This document shows positions 7,473 through 15,987 of a DNA stretch of 64,000 nucleotides, piece after piece. The translations under genes were made by a program, and so were the position numbers. Within the stretch, counting starts at the first letter, position 1. Each line of letters begins with the position of its first letter. This stretch comes from Zhihengliuella sp. (GTDB lineage: Bacteria > Actinomycetota > Actinomycetes > Actinomycetales > Micrococcaceae): NCBI RefSeq assembly GCF_031178195.1, contig NZ_JAPSJL010000004.1, positions 62,001 through 126,000 on the forward strand, written 5' to 3'. The notes beneath the pieces are model-generated. The model saw nothing but the letters and a program-made list of their open reading frames with translations. It ran no database searches and was not told the DNA's origin.

Positions 7473-10400
7473 GTGAGTGAGAACCAACCACGCTCGCACC
7501 GGAAAGGTGTGGGGCTCAAGAAAGGGTTAAGGAGGTCGCTCGCCATCGGCGTCGCTTCGACGCTTGCGATAGCGGGATACGGCCTTCCAGCCTCCGCAGA
7601 CGTGAACACGGCTCCCGAGGAGCCGGCGGAGTCTGCGGCGAGCATCATCGATTCGAGTCTGTTCGAACAGGCCCTCGTGGGGGGCGGGCAGTCGCGCGCG
7701 ACCTTCCCGTCCAACCCCGGCCCGGACAATCAGGCCCTCGATGCCGCGGCACTCGGCAGCGAGGTCGTCTCCCTCGGCAACATCGACATTCCGCTGACCG
7801 ACTTCCTGGACTTCGGCGAAGCCGGCGTCCTGCAGTCCCAGTCTGAGGCGACCTCGCCGAAGGATGCCCGGGCCATCACCTCGGTGGCCGGCGCGGATGG
7901 CTCGCTCACGCTGGACAGCATCGACGGCGCGTCCATGGGCAACGCCCGGCTGGACGTGCTGCAGCTGGCCAACTCCCTCGGATTCGGCGACGTCGCAGCC
8001 CTCATGGACGAGGCCTACCTGGAGATCGGCGCGCTCGGCGCCGAGGTCGAGGCAGTGGACGGGGTCTTCCAGGATCCCGACGGCGTCGGCGGACAGGGCC
8101 AGTACAAGGTCGGCGACCTGATCCTCGCCCTCCGTTCCCAGCAGGTCGCGGACGCCGCGGCCCAGCTGGTCGACACGACGTCGCAGGTCGACGGCGCCAT
8201 CGAGGATTCCGTCAACGGCATCGTCGAGTCGGCGAACCTCCTCGACCCGATCCTCGCCGCGCTGCCGGCCAACGTGTCGGTGACGCCGCGCATCGAGTCG
8301 AATGTCTCCGGTGCCATCCGCGACGCCCTGCTGGCCGAGCCGATCACCACGGAGACCAGCATCATCGATCTCGATCTGGCCACGGGGACCATGTACATCG
8401 ACATGGCCAAGTTCATGGGCAATGACGAGGGCGCCGGCACCAACGCCGAGGGCCTGAACAGCCAGAACCCGAACACCGAGCTGATCGACTCGAACCTGTA
8501 CCCGATGATCGCCGACTCGATCCACGACGTGATCGAAGAGGTCATCCACATCGCGTTCCGCACGTTCAACGCGTCGCTGGGCAGCGTCACGGTGCACCTG
8601 GACGCGCACGCCGAGTCGACCGATCCGATCACGGGCACCAGCACCGCGGACAAGACGTTCTCGGCGAGCCTGGATGGGACCTACACGTCGACGCCGTGTG
8701 CATCGACGGGTGCTGCCGGCACGCTCCTGTGCACCACGCTCGACGGGCTCGAGACGGTCATCGAGCCGCTGGCGACCACGCTGGCGACCACCGTGCGGGA
8801 CACCCTGCTGGCCAACGACGGACAGATCCTCTACGACCTGTTCACGCTGATCAAGACGGACACCATCACCGCTCCGGCGCGTGCCGTCGTCCAGCCGTTC
8901 CTCGAGCAGATCGCAGCGAACGTCCTGTCCGTGCAGCTCAACCGGCAGACCACCGAGGTCTGCGCCCTGCCGGCGGGCGGTGAGACGACCGGAAGCCTCG
9001 AGGTCTCGGCCCTGAGCATCGGCGCCGCACCGGCGATCGGCGGAGCACGCCTGAACTTCGGCACCGCCGGTGCCCGCGTCGACGCCTGCGACCAGTTCGC
9101 AGCCATCGACCCGGCCATCACCGTCGACCCCACCGAGGTTCCGGCCGGCGACTCGACGACCGTCTCCGGTACGGGCTTCACCCCGAACAATGAGGCGAGC
9201 GTTCAGCTGACCGATGCCGACGGCAACCCGGTCGGCGAGGCAGTGACGGTTCCCACCGATGAGAACGGCGACTTCACCACCGATCTCCCGGTTCCCGCGG
9301 ACGCCGCTCCGGGCGATTACATCGTCCAGGCGACCGATGTCGCCACGGAGACCCCGGCCGAGGCACCGCTGACGGTGACCCAGCCCGACGTCCAGGAGCT
9401 GAACATCGGCCTGGATCCACCGACGGTTCCCGCCGGTGAATCCACGACGGCGAACGGTTCGGGCTACACGCCGGACTCGACTGCCACGGTGCAGCTGACC
9501 AGCCCGGCTGGTGAGCCGGTTGGCGACCCGATCCAGGTCACGACCGACCCGGCGGGTGCTTTCACCACTGAGGTTCCGGTTCCCGCTGATGCGGCTCCGG
9601 GCGACTACACGGTCGTCGGCACCGACGACACCACCGGCAACGACGCTTCGGCGGCGCTGACGGTCACCGAGCCGGGCACGGTTGCTCCGGCGATCACGGT
9701 GGATCCGGCGACGGTTCCGGCCGGTACGCCGACCACGGCTGATGGTTCGGGCTACACGCCGGACTCGACTGCCACGGTGCAGCTGACCAGCCCGGCTGGT
9801 GAGCCGGTTGGCGACCCGATCCAGGTCACGACGGACCCGGCGGGTGCTTTCACCACTGAGGTTCCGGTTCCCGCTGATGCGGCTCCGGGCGATTACACGG
9901 TCGTCGGCACCGATGACACCACCGGCAACGACGCTTCGGCGGCGCTGACGGTCACCGAGCCGGGCACGGTGGCTCCGGCGATCACGGTGGATCCGGCGAC
10001 GGTTCCGGCCGGTACGCCGACCACGGCTGATGGTTCGGGCTACACGCCGGACTCGACTGCCACGGTGCAGCTGACCAGCCCGGCTGGTGAGCCGGTTGGC
10101 GACCCGATCCAGGTCACGACGGACCCGGCGGGTGCTTTCACCACCGAGGTTCCGGTTCCCGCTGATGCGGCTTCGGGCGATTACACGGTCGTCGGCACCG
10201 ATGACACCACCGGCAACGACGCTTCGGCGGCGCTGACGGTCACCGAGGCCGGCACCACGACGCCGACGGTTGCTGTTGATCCGGCTGCTGTCGAGCCGGG
10301 CGATTCCACCCAGGTGACCGGTTCGGACTTCGCTCCGAACGACGAGGTCGAGGTCCAGCTGGTCGACTCCGAGGGCAACCCCGTGGGCGATCCGGTGACG

Positions 10401-13400
10401 GTTCCGACCGATGAGAACGGCGGCTTCGTCGCCGAGCTCCCGGTTCCCGAGGGAACCGAGCCGGGCGATTACACGGTCGAGGCCGTGGACGGCCAGGGCA
10501 ACGAGGGCAGCGCGCCGCTCGTGGTCCTCGAGCCGGGCACGGGCCCGGGCCAGCTCGGTGACTTCGTCTGGGACGATGCGAATGCTGATGGCGTGCAGGA
10601 CGAGGGCGAGGCCGGCGTTGCCGGTGTGACCGTCAACCTGCTCGATGCCGAGGGCAACGCCGTGACGGATACCGAGGGCAACCCGGTGACCGCTGCGACG
10701 GACGAGAACGGTATCTACACGTTCTCGGGTCTGGAGCTGGGCGACTACGTCGTCGAGTTCGCCGATCTGGCGGCGGGCAAGGCCTTCTCGCCGCAGGACG
10801 CCTCCGGTGTGGACGCGACGGACTCGGATGCTGATCCGAACAACGGGCGCACCGGCGTGGTGACCCTGACGTCGGAGGCGCCGGTCATGCTCACGATCGA
10901 CGCGGGTCTGATCGATGACGCTGCCGCCGGCGACCCGACGGTTGCTGTCGATCCGGCTGCTGTCGAGCCGGGCGACTCCACCCAGGTGACCGGTTCGGAC
11001 TTCGCTCCGAACGACGAGGTCGAGGTCCAGCTGGTCGACTCCGAGGGCAACCCCGTGGGCGATCCGGTGACGGTCCCGACCGACGAGAACGGTGACTTCA
11101 CCGCCGAGCTCCCGGTTCCCGCTGACGCGGCTCCGGGCGACTACACGGTCGAGGCCGTGGACGGCCAGGGCAACGAGGGCAGCGCGCCCCTCGAGGTCCT
11201 CGAGCCGGGCACGGTCGACCCGACGATCGCTGCCGACCCCGCGGCTGCTGCCCCGGGTGACACCACGGCGATCACCGGAGAGGGCTACACACCCAACGGT
11301 GACGTGACGGTCGAACTGGTCAACGCCGACGGCGACGTGATCGCCACGGTCCCGGCCACGGCCGATGAGAACGGTGCACTCGCCACGGACCTCACGGTCC
11401 CGGCAGACGCCACCGAAGGTGCTGACTACGTGATCCGCGGTACCGACGACGCCACCGAGAGCACGGCCGGGACCCCGTTCGAGGTCCTGCCGCTCGCCGC
11501 CGGTGAGCTGGCGATCTCCGCAGATCCGGTGGCAGCCGCTCCGGAGGACTCGACCGCCGTCACCGGCGCCGGGTACTCCCCGAACGGTGCCGTCACGGTC
11601 GAGCTGCTCGACGCCGACGGCAACGTGGTCGAGACCCTCGAGGTCACGGCCGACGAGAACGGCGGGTTCACCACGGACCTGACGGTCCCGGAGGGCACCG
11701 AGGCAGGGGCTGATTACCTGATCCGCGGTACCGACGCCGAGACCACGAACTCCGCGGAGACGCCGTTCGAGGTCCTCGAGCCCGGAGCGTCGATCATGAC
11801 GCTCAACGCGAACCCGACGTCGGGCGAGCCGGGCGACACCACGAGCGTGACCGGCACGGGCTTCACCCCGGGCGAGACGGCCACGGTCGAACTGGTGGAC
11901 CCCGAGGGCAATGTTGTGGCAACGGTTGAGGCACCTGTCGACGAGAACGGCGAGATCGCCGTCGACGTCGTCGTCCCCGGGGACGCGGTGGCCAGCCCGG
12001 ACTACACGATCCAGGCGACCGACCCCGCAACGGAGCGTTCCATCGACGTTCCCTTCGAGGTCCTCGAGCCGGGCACGGGCACGGGCGAGATCACCCTGGT
12101 GATCGACACCTCCTGCCTCGCCCCGAACGAGCAGCCGACCGCCGAGGGTGCGAACTACACCGCTGACGGCGAGGTCGTCCTCGAGGTCAAGAACCCGGCC
12201 GGCGAGGTCGTCAAGACCGTCGAGACCACGGCGGACGCCGAGGGCAACATCGCCGCCGAGGTGGAGATGCCGGACGACGCCCTGGTCAACGCCGGTTACA
12301 CCGTTCAGGCAACCGACGTCGCGACGGGCGCAACCGTCACCGTGGACGTCACCGCGATGGAGTGCGTGCTCGCCATCGCCGCCGATCCGGCTGCGGTTCC
12401 GGCCGGAGGCACCACCACGGTGACCGGTGAGGGCTTCACGCCCGAGGGCGCTGTGACGGTCGAGCTGGTGGATGCCGACGGCAACGTCGTCACCACCGTC
12501 GAGACCACCGCCGACGAGAACGGCGACATCCAGACGGACCTGACGGTTCCGGAGGATGCCGCGATGGGCGCGGACTACACGATCCGCGGCACCGACGTCG
12601 AGACCGAGGGCACGGCGGAGACGCCGTTCGAGGTCCTGGAGGCGTCGGCCACCGAGCTGACGATCGCCGCCGATCCCGCTGCTGCGCAGCCGGGTGACAC
12701 GACGAGCGTCTCCGGTGAGGGCTACACGCCCGAGGGCGCTGTGACGGTCGAGCTGGTGGACGCCGACGGCAACGTCGTCGCCACCGTCGAGACCATGGCC
12801 GACGAGAACGGTGCGATCCTGACGGATCTCACGGTTCCGGCGGACGCGGTGGCCGGTGCGGATTACACGATCCGCGGCACGGACGTCGAGACCGAGGGCA
12901 CGGCGGAGACGCCGTTCGAGGTTCTGGCGCTCCAGGCAGGCGAGCTCGCACTCACCGTCGACCCGATCGAGGGTCTCCCGGGCGAGGCCACCACGGCGAC
13001 CGGCGCGGGCTTCACCCCGGGCGGCGACGTGACGGTCGAGCTGGTGGACGCAGACGGCAACGTCGTCGCGACCTTCGAGACGACGGCCGACGAGAACGGC
13101 GCCATCGAGGTCGAGGTCGAGGTCCCGGGCGATGCTGCTCCGGGCGAGTACACGGTGCTCGGCACCGATCTCGAGACCGAGCGCACGGCTGAGGCCGCGT
13201 ACCGGGTCCTCGAGGAAGGCGTCTCCGGCACCTGCGGCGTCGAGCCGGAGATCACCGTGGATCCGTCCACGGCGACCGTCGGCGGCACCGTGACGGTCTC
13301 GGGCGTCGGCTTCGCTGCCGGCTCCGAGGTGGAGATCCAGATCGCCAACGCTGACGGGGTGTTCATCTTCACCTCCGCTGCCGGCGTCGCGGCCTCGGCC

Positions 13401-13772
13401 GCACCGGTCGCGACCGTGGGCGATGACTGCACCTTCACCATCGACGTCAAGCTCCCGGCATCGGCCGGCCCCGGTGACTACACCGTGACCGCGACCGACG
13501 ACGAGGGCAACACCGACGAGGCCGACCTGGTCATCGAAGCCGACGGCGCCGGTAACGGCGGCAACGGTGGAAATGGCGGCAACGGTGGCAACGGCGGTGA
13601 CGGTGGCAACGGCGGTTCCGGCAAGACCGGGAACGGCAACGGCAACGGTGGCGGTCTCGCCAACACCGGTGCCACGACGGCCGTCCTGTCGCTGCTGGCG
13701 CTGATGCTGCTGGCCGGTGGCGCGCTGCTGGTTCGCCACAGCCGCCGCAAGAACGGCATCGGCGAAGCGTAA
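7473..13772 (+). CDS. Giant LANTG-anchored cell-surface repeat protein (adhesin-like)
   Basis: A 2,099-residue exported wall protein starting at a GTG behind AAAGAGGGGAAC. It has a signal peptide of about 42 residues (KKGLRR, hydrophobic core, PASA). Residues 43-545 form a globular domain reminiscent of choice-of-anchor G proteins. About 14 Ig-like repeats of 80-95 residues (pattern VDPxxVPAGDSTTVxGxGFTP ... DENGxFxTDLPVPADAAPGDYTV) run from about 548 to 2020. Between repeats 5 and 6 lies one SdrD_B/CnaB-like domain (GDFVWDDANADGVQDEGE, about 1027-1145). A Gly/Asn linker (about 2026-2060), LANTG (2062-2066), a membrane helix and RHSRRK follow. LAxTG is the sortase E-type signal; no sortase gene is present here. 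The protein is extremely acidic and low in Lys. Likely role: adhesion or surface layer. Confidence 0.9.
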   Translation: MSENQPRSHRKGVGLKKGLRRSLAIGVASTLAIAGYGLPASADVNTAPEEPAESAASIIDSSLFEQALVGGGQSRATFPSNPGPDNQALDAAALGSEVVSLGNIDIPLTDFLDFGEAGVLQSQSEATSPKDARAITSVAGADGSLTLDSIDGASMGNARLDVLQLANSLGFGDVAALMDEAYLEIGALGAEVEAVDGVFQDPDGVGGQGQYKVGDLILALRSQQVADAAAQLVDTTSQVDGAIEDSVNGIVESANLLDPILAALPANVSVTPRIESNVSGAIRDALLAEPITTETSIIDLDLATGTMYIDMAKFMGNDEGAGTNAEGLNSQNPNTELIDSNLYPMIADSIHDVIEEVIHIAFRTFNASLGSVTVHLDAHAESTDPITGTSTADKTFSASLDGTYTSTPCASTGAAGTLLCTTLDGLETVIEPLATTLATTVRDTLLANDGQILYDLFTLIKTDTITAPARAVVQPFLEQIAANVLSVQLNRQTTEVCALPAGGETTGSLEVSALSIGAAPAIGGARLNFGTAGARVDACDQFAAIDPAITVDPTEVPAGDSTTVSGTGFTPNNEASVQLTDADGNPVGEAVTVPTDENGDFTTDLPVPADAAPGDYIVQATDVATETPAEAPLTVTQPDVQELNIGLDPPTVPAGESTTANGSGYTPDSTATVQLTSPAGEPVGDPIQVTTDPAGAFTTEVPVPADAAPGDYTVVGTDDTTGNDASAALTVTEPGTVAPAITVDPATVPAGTPTTADGSGYTPDSTATVQLTSPAGEPVGDPIQVTTDPAGAFTTEVPVPADAAPGDYTVVGTDDTTGNDASAALTVTEPGTVAPAITVDPATVPAGTPTTADGSGYTPDSTATVQLTSPAGEPVGDPIQVTTDPAGAFTTEVPVPADAASGDYTVVGTDDTTGNDASAALTVTEAGTTTPTVAVDPAAVEPGDSTQVTGSDFAPNDEVEVQLVDSEGNPVGDPVTVPTDENGGFVAELPVPEGTEPGDYTVEAVDGQGNEGSAPLVVLEPGTGPGQLGDFVWDDANADGVQDEGEAGVAGVTVNLLDAEGNAVTDTEGNPVTAATDENGIYTFSGLELGDYVVEFADLAAGKAFSPQDASGVDATDSDADPNNGRTGVVTLTSEAPVMLTIDAGLIDDAAAGDPTVAVDPAAVEPGDSTQVTGSDFAPNDEVEVQLVDSEGNPVGDPVTVPTDENGDFTAELPVPADAAPGDYTVEAVDGQGNEGSAPLEVLEPGTVDPTIAADPAAAAPGDTTAITGEGYTPNGDVTVELVNADGDVIATVPATADENGALATDLTVPADATEGADYVIRGTDDATESTAGTPFEVLPLAAGELAISADPVAAAPEDSTAVTGAGYSPNGAVTVELLDADGNVVETLEVTADENGGFTTDLTVPEGTEAGADYLIRGTDAETTNSAETPFEVLEPGASIMTLNANPTSGEPGDTTSVTGTGFTPGETATVELVDPEGNVVATVEAPVDENGEIAVDVVVPGDAVASPDYTIQATDPATERSIDVPFEVLEPGTGTGEITLVIDTSCLAPNEQPTAEGANYTADGEVVLEVKNPAGEVVKTVETTADAEGNIAAEVEMPDDALVNAGYTVQATDVATGATVTVDVTAMECVLAIAADPAAVPAGGTTTVTGEGFTPEGAVTVELVDADGNVVTTVETTADENGDIQTDLTVPEDAAMGADYTIRGTDVETEGTAETPFEVLEASATELTIAADPAAAQPGDTTSVSGEGYTPEGAVTVELVDADGNVVATVETMADENGAILTDLTVPADAVAGADYTIRGTDVETEGTAETPFEVLALQAGELALTVDPIEGLPGEATTATGAGFTPGGDVTVELVDADGNVVATFETTADENGAIEVEVEVPGDAAPGEYTVLGTDLETERTAEAAYRVLEEGVSGTCGVEPEITVDPSTATVGGTVTVSGVGFAAGSEVEIQIANADGVFIFTSAAGVAASAAPVATVGDDCTFTIDVKLPASAGPGDYTVTATDDEGNTDEADLVIEADGAGNGGNGGNGGNGGNGGDGGNGGSGKTGNGNGNGGGLANTGATTAVLSLLALMLLAGGALLVRHSRRKNGIGEA
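9456..10250 (+). repeat. 288-bp in-gene tandem repeat, three units
   Basis: The block beginning GGTTCGGGCTACACGCC recurs at 9456, 9744 and 10032, an exact 288-bp (96-codon) period. The second and third units are almost base-for-base identical; a visible difference is GCTCCGGGC versus GCTTCGGGC near 10170, changing Pro to Ser. Such identity means recent duplication or gene conversion and predicts length variation among strains. Confidence 0.9.
10265..11092 (+). repeat. Near-identical repeat pair flanking the SdrD_B-like domain
   Basis: The Ig-like unit beginning GACGGTTGCTGT at 10265 recurs at 10937, 672 bp (224 codons) later, nearly unchanged at DNA level over about 150 bp. The SdrD_B/CnaB-like domain sits between the copies. 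Recombination between them would remove that domain cleanly in frame. Confidence 0.8.
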
Positions 13773-13815
13773 CCCTGTGAAGGATGACGCTCCGCTCTAG
13801 CCGAGCGGTTCGGAG

Positions 13816-13853
13816 CGAGGGCCGTCCTCCCCACCCGGGGAGGGCGGCCCTCG
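13816..13853 (+). terminator. Terminator after the surface protein gene
   Basis: CGAGGGCCGTCCTCCCC (13816-13832) pairs with GGGGAGGGCGGCCCTCG (13837-13853) with a single G-U pair and a 4-nt loop, 44 bp after the stop codon. Confidence 0.85.
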
Positions 13854-13882
13854 TGCGTCGTCAGTGGCGGCGCAATCTCGAC

Positions 13883-13918
13883 AGCAGGACAAGCAGGACA
13901 AGCAGGACAAGCAGGACA
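13883..13918. repeat. Four tandem copies of a 9-bp unit upstream of the amine-oxidase-like gene
   Basis: AGCAGGACA is repeated four times without interruption at 13883-13891, 13892-13900, 13901-13909 and 13910-13918. It lies 37-72 bp before the start codon at 13955, in what should be the promoter or leader. Slippage here could change promoter spacing or leader length. Confidence 0.85.
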
Positions 13919-13954
13919 GCGGGTTGCGCCATGTCCCTCGATAAGGTGGAAACG

Positions 13955-15322
13955 ATGAGAGCACAGCAGCGGATTCTGGTCGGCACGGCGTCAGTCGCGC
14001 TTCTTTCGATGCTTGTGGCCTGCGGCGGCACCGCAGTGGACGGCGCAAACCAGAACGAGACTCCCGCGGCTACCCCGGAATGCGCCGCCGGCGAACCCCT
14101 GATCCACGAGTTCGAGAACGGCGCCGCCTGGACGATGTGCTGGAGCGTCGACGCCGACCGCGGCCTCGTCCTGTCCGACGTCGTCTACTCCTCGCCCGAC
14201 CAGGGTGCCCAGAGGATCATCGACTCCATCGCCCTCGGGCAGCTCGAGGTCCCGTACGACAGCGGGGAGCGGCTCACGAGCGACATCACCGACGCCGGGT
14301 TCGGCGGCACCCGAATGAAGACGCTCACCGAGGAGGAGTGCGCCGGCGAGCGGCACGCCACGGCGATCCCGAACATCGGCGACGGAGAGTACGGGCCGTC
14401 GCCGGAGCGGGAGGTCCTCTGCTCCGCCAGTGCGGAGGCGGGCCTCGGGTACCGCTCGTTCGAGAACGGGACCTTGACCACCGCCCAGACGAGCGAGTGG
14501 AACGTCTACGCCATCTCCAAGGTGGGTTGGTACGAGTACATCAGCCAGTACACCTTCACCGCCTCTGGTGCCATCCGCCCGCAGCTCGGCGCCACCGGCG
14601 ATCTCTCTCCGGTGGACTACGCCGACGAGGAGCACGGCTGGGCCGTGGGCGAAGGCGAGGCTGACTACGCGGCGAGCCACTCGCACAACGCGGTGTGGCG
14701 CGTCGACTGGGGGCTCGGCGACGGCCCGCAGGCCGTCGAGCAGTACGACGCCGTCGACACCGGCGAGGAGGGCGACGAGTCCCGGGTCGTGGAGGGGACG
14801 CTGGCCCGCATCGAGCACCCGGCCGTGGCCAGGAAGGCCGACCGCCGCTGGTGGCGGGTCCTGTCCCCGGAGACGCTCAACGCGGACGGACATCCGATCT
14901 CCTACGAGATCGGCCTGGAGAAGACGGACTCCTTCACCGCGCTGCGCGACGAGCACCACCACGGTCCCGACGCGGGCTACGACGTCGCGTTCACCAACGC
15001 GAAGGACTGCGAGCTCTACGCGACCTACAACCCCGCCGACTGCGGCCGCGGCGTTCTGGACTTCATCGAGAACGGCAAGGACGAGCCGCTCCAGGACGTG
15101 GTGTCCTGGGTCGCCGTCGGGTTCCACCACGTCCCCCGGGACGAGGACCAGTCGCCGATGGAGATGCACTGGCAGGGCTTCTCCCTCACCCCGCGGGACG
15201 TGTTCGCCCAGCGGCCCGGCGTCCCGGACGGGCGCGAGGGTCTCAACGGACAGCCGGAGACGTGGCAGGGCGAGGACGTGGATGACCTCGTCGAGCGCGA
15301 CGCCGGCCAGTTCGGCGGGTAG
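13955..15322 (+). CDS. Lipoprotein with copper amine oxidase catalytic domain (variant cofactor site)
   Basis: A 455-residue lipoprotein: signal peptide with lipobox LVAC, acylated Cys23, start behind AAGGTGGA. From about residue 40 the sequence follows the catalytic beta-sandwich of copper/topaquinone amine oxidases: DRGLVLSDVVY, VPYDSGERLTSD, catalytic-base motif DAG (Asp113), VGWYEYIS (Tyr193 at the topaquinone position), HSH (His242/His244) and HHVPRDED (His392). Spacings match Arthrobacter globiformis amine oxidase (Asp298, TPQ382, His431/433/592): Tyr to the two His is +49/+51 in both. The invariant Asn before the cofactor Tyr is Trp192, and the N-terminal N2/N3 domains of the family are absent. 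It may be a divergent extracellular oxidase or a catalytically altered binding protein. Confidence 0.75.
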   Translation: MRAQQRILVGTASVALLSMLVACGGTAVDGANQNETPAATPECAAGEPLIHEFENGAAWTMCWSVDADRGLVLSDVVYSSPDQGAQRIIDSIALGQLEVPYDSGERLTSDITDAGFGGTRMKTLTEEECAGERHATAIPNIGDGEYGPSPEREVLCSASAEAGLGYRSFENGTLTTAQTSEWNVYAISKVGWYEYISQYTFTASGAIRPQLGATGDLSPVDYADEEHGWAVGEGEADYAASHSHNAVWRVDWGLGDGPQAVEQYDAVDTGEEGDESRVVEGTLARIEHPAVARKADRRWWRVLSPETLNADGHPISYEIGLEKTDSFTALRDEHHHGPDAGYDVAFTNAKDCELYATYNPADCGRGVLDFIENGKDEPLQDVVSWVAVGFHHVPRDEDQSPMEMHWQGFSLTPRDVFAQRPGVPDGREGLNGQPETWQGEDVDDLVERDAGQFGG

Positions 15323-15351
15323 CCGTACCTCCCGGACGGCGGTCTGGACGC

Positions 15352-15987
15352 CTACGACAAGCTGACGACGGCGGCGCAGGCGTGCGCGACGTCCCTCGAA
15401 TGCGTCGCCACGACGACGGCAGCCCCCTCGGAGGCGATCCGCTCGAGTTCACGGAGCACCATGGCCGTGTTGCCTCGATCCAGCGCTCCCGTGGGCTCGT
15501 CGGCGAGCACCACAGCGGGGCGCTTGACGATGAGTCGTGCCAAAGCGACGCGCTGCTGCTCGCCGCCTGAGAGCGTGTAGACCGGCTCACGTCCCCGGCC
15601 TGCGAGGCCCACTCGGTCGAGGGCGCCATCGAAGTCGGCGGTCGCGAGAGCTGCGGACCCTCGGGCGGCCAGGGCCACCTCTAGATTCTCGCGCACCGAG
15701 GCGTTCTCGATCAGCGCGTAGTTCTGGAACATGTACCCCAGCGAATCGCGCCGGAATCGGCGCCTGCGTTCGGGGCCGAAGCGGCTGATGTCCCGACCTC
15801 CGACTTCGATCGAACCGCGGTCCAGCTTCTCCATCAGCCCGATGCAGTTCAGAAGGGTCGACTTGCCCGAACCGGAACGCCCCGTCAAGGCGGTCATCTG
15901 GCCGGCAGGGGCGTCCAGATCCAGACCGTTGAGAATCGCGCGGCGACCGAAGGATTTGGCGGCGCCGGTGACGACGATGTTGCTCAT
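15352..15987 (-). CDS. ABC transporter ATPase, lactococcin 972-type bacteriocin export group
   Basis: A 211-residue MacB/LolD-type ATPase with Walker A GRSGSGKSTL, Q-loop FQNYALIENASVREN, signature LSGGEQQRVALARL, Walker B AVVLADEPTGALD and an H-loop ATHSRD. The YMFQNYALIE stretch and the partner gene point to the putative lactococcin-972 exporter ATPase family. The ATG at 15987 has GAGGAG upstream and overlaps the stop of the membrane partner (ATGA), so the two are translated together. The region is visibly less GC-rich than the flanks, suggesting acquisition. Confidence 0.8.
   Translation of the reverse strand: MSNIVVTGAAKSFGRRAILNGLDLDAPAGQMTALTGRSGSGKSTLLNCIGLMEKLDRGSIEVGGRDISRFGPERRRRFRRDSLGYMFQNYALIENASVRENLEVALAARGSAALATADFDGALDRVGLAGRGREPVYTLSGGEQQRVALARLIVKRPAVVLADEPTGALDRGNTAMVLRELERIASEGAAVVVATHSRDVAHACAAVVSLS

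Noticed and set aside
7228-7473. An 81-codon plus-strand frame just before the giant gene
   Set aside because: No ribosome-binding site, composition unlike coding DNA here, and it runs through the palindrome and the ribosome-binding site of the real gene.
9456-10250. Regular repeats as a possible CRISPR array
   Set aside because: The units are 288 bp, in frame, and encode Ig-like domains without spacers.
7527-13739. A minus-strand open frame of about 2,070 codons opposite the giant surface protein
   Set aside because: It mirrors the repeat structure and codon bias of the plus-strand gene, has no signal, domain or ribosome-binding site, and is Arg/Gly/Val-rich as antisense GC-rich frames usually are.
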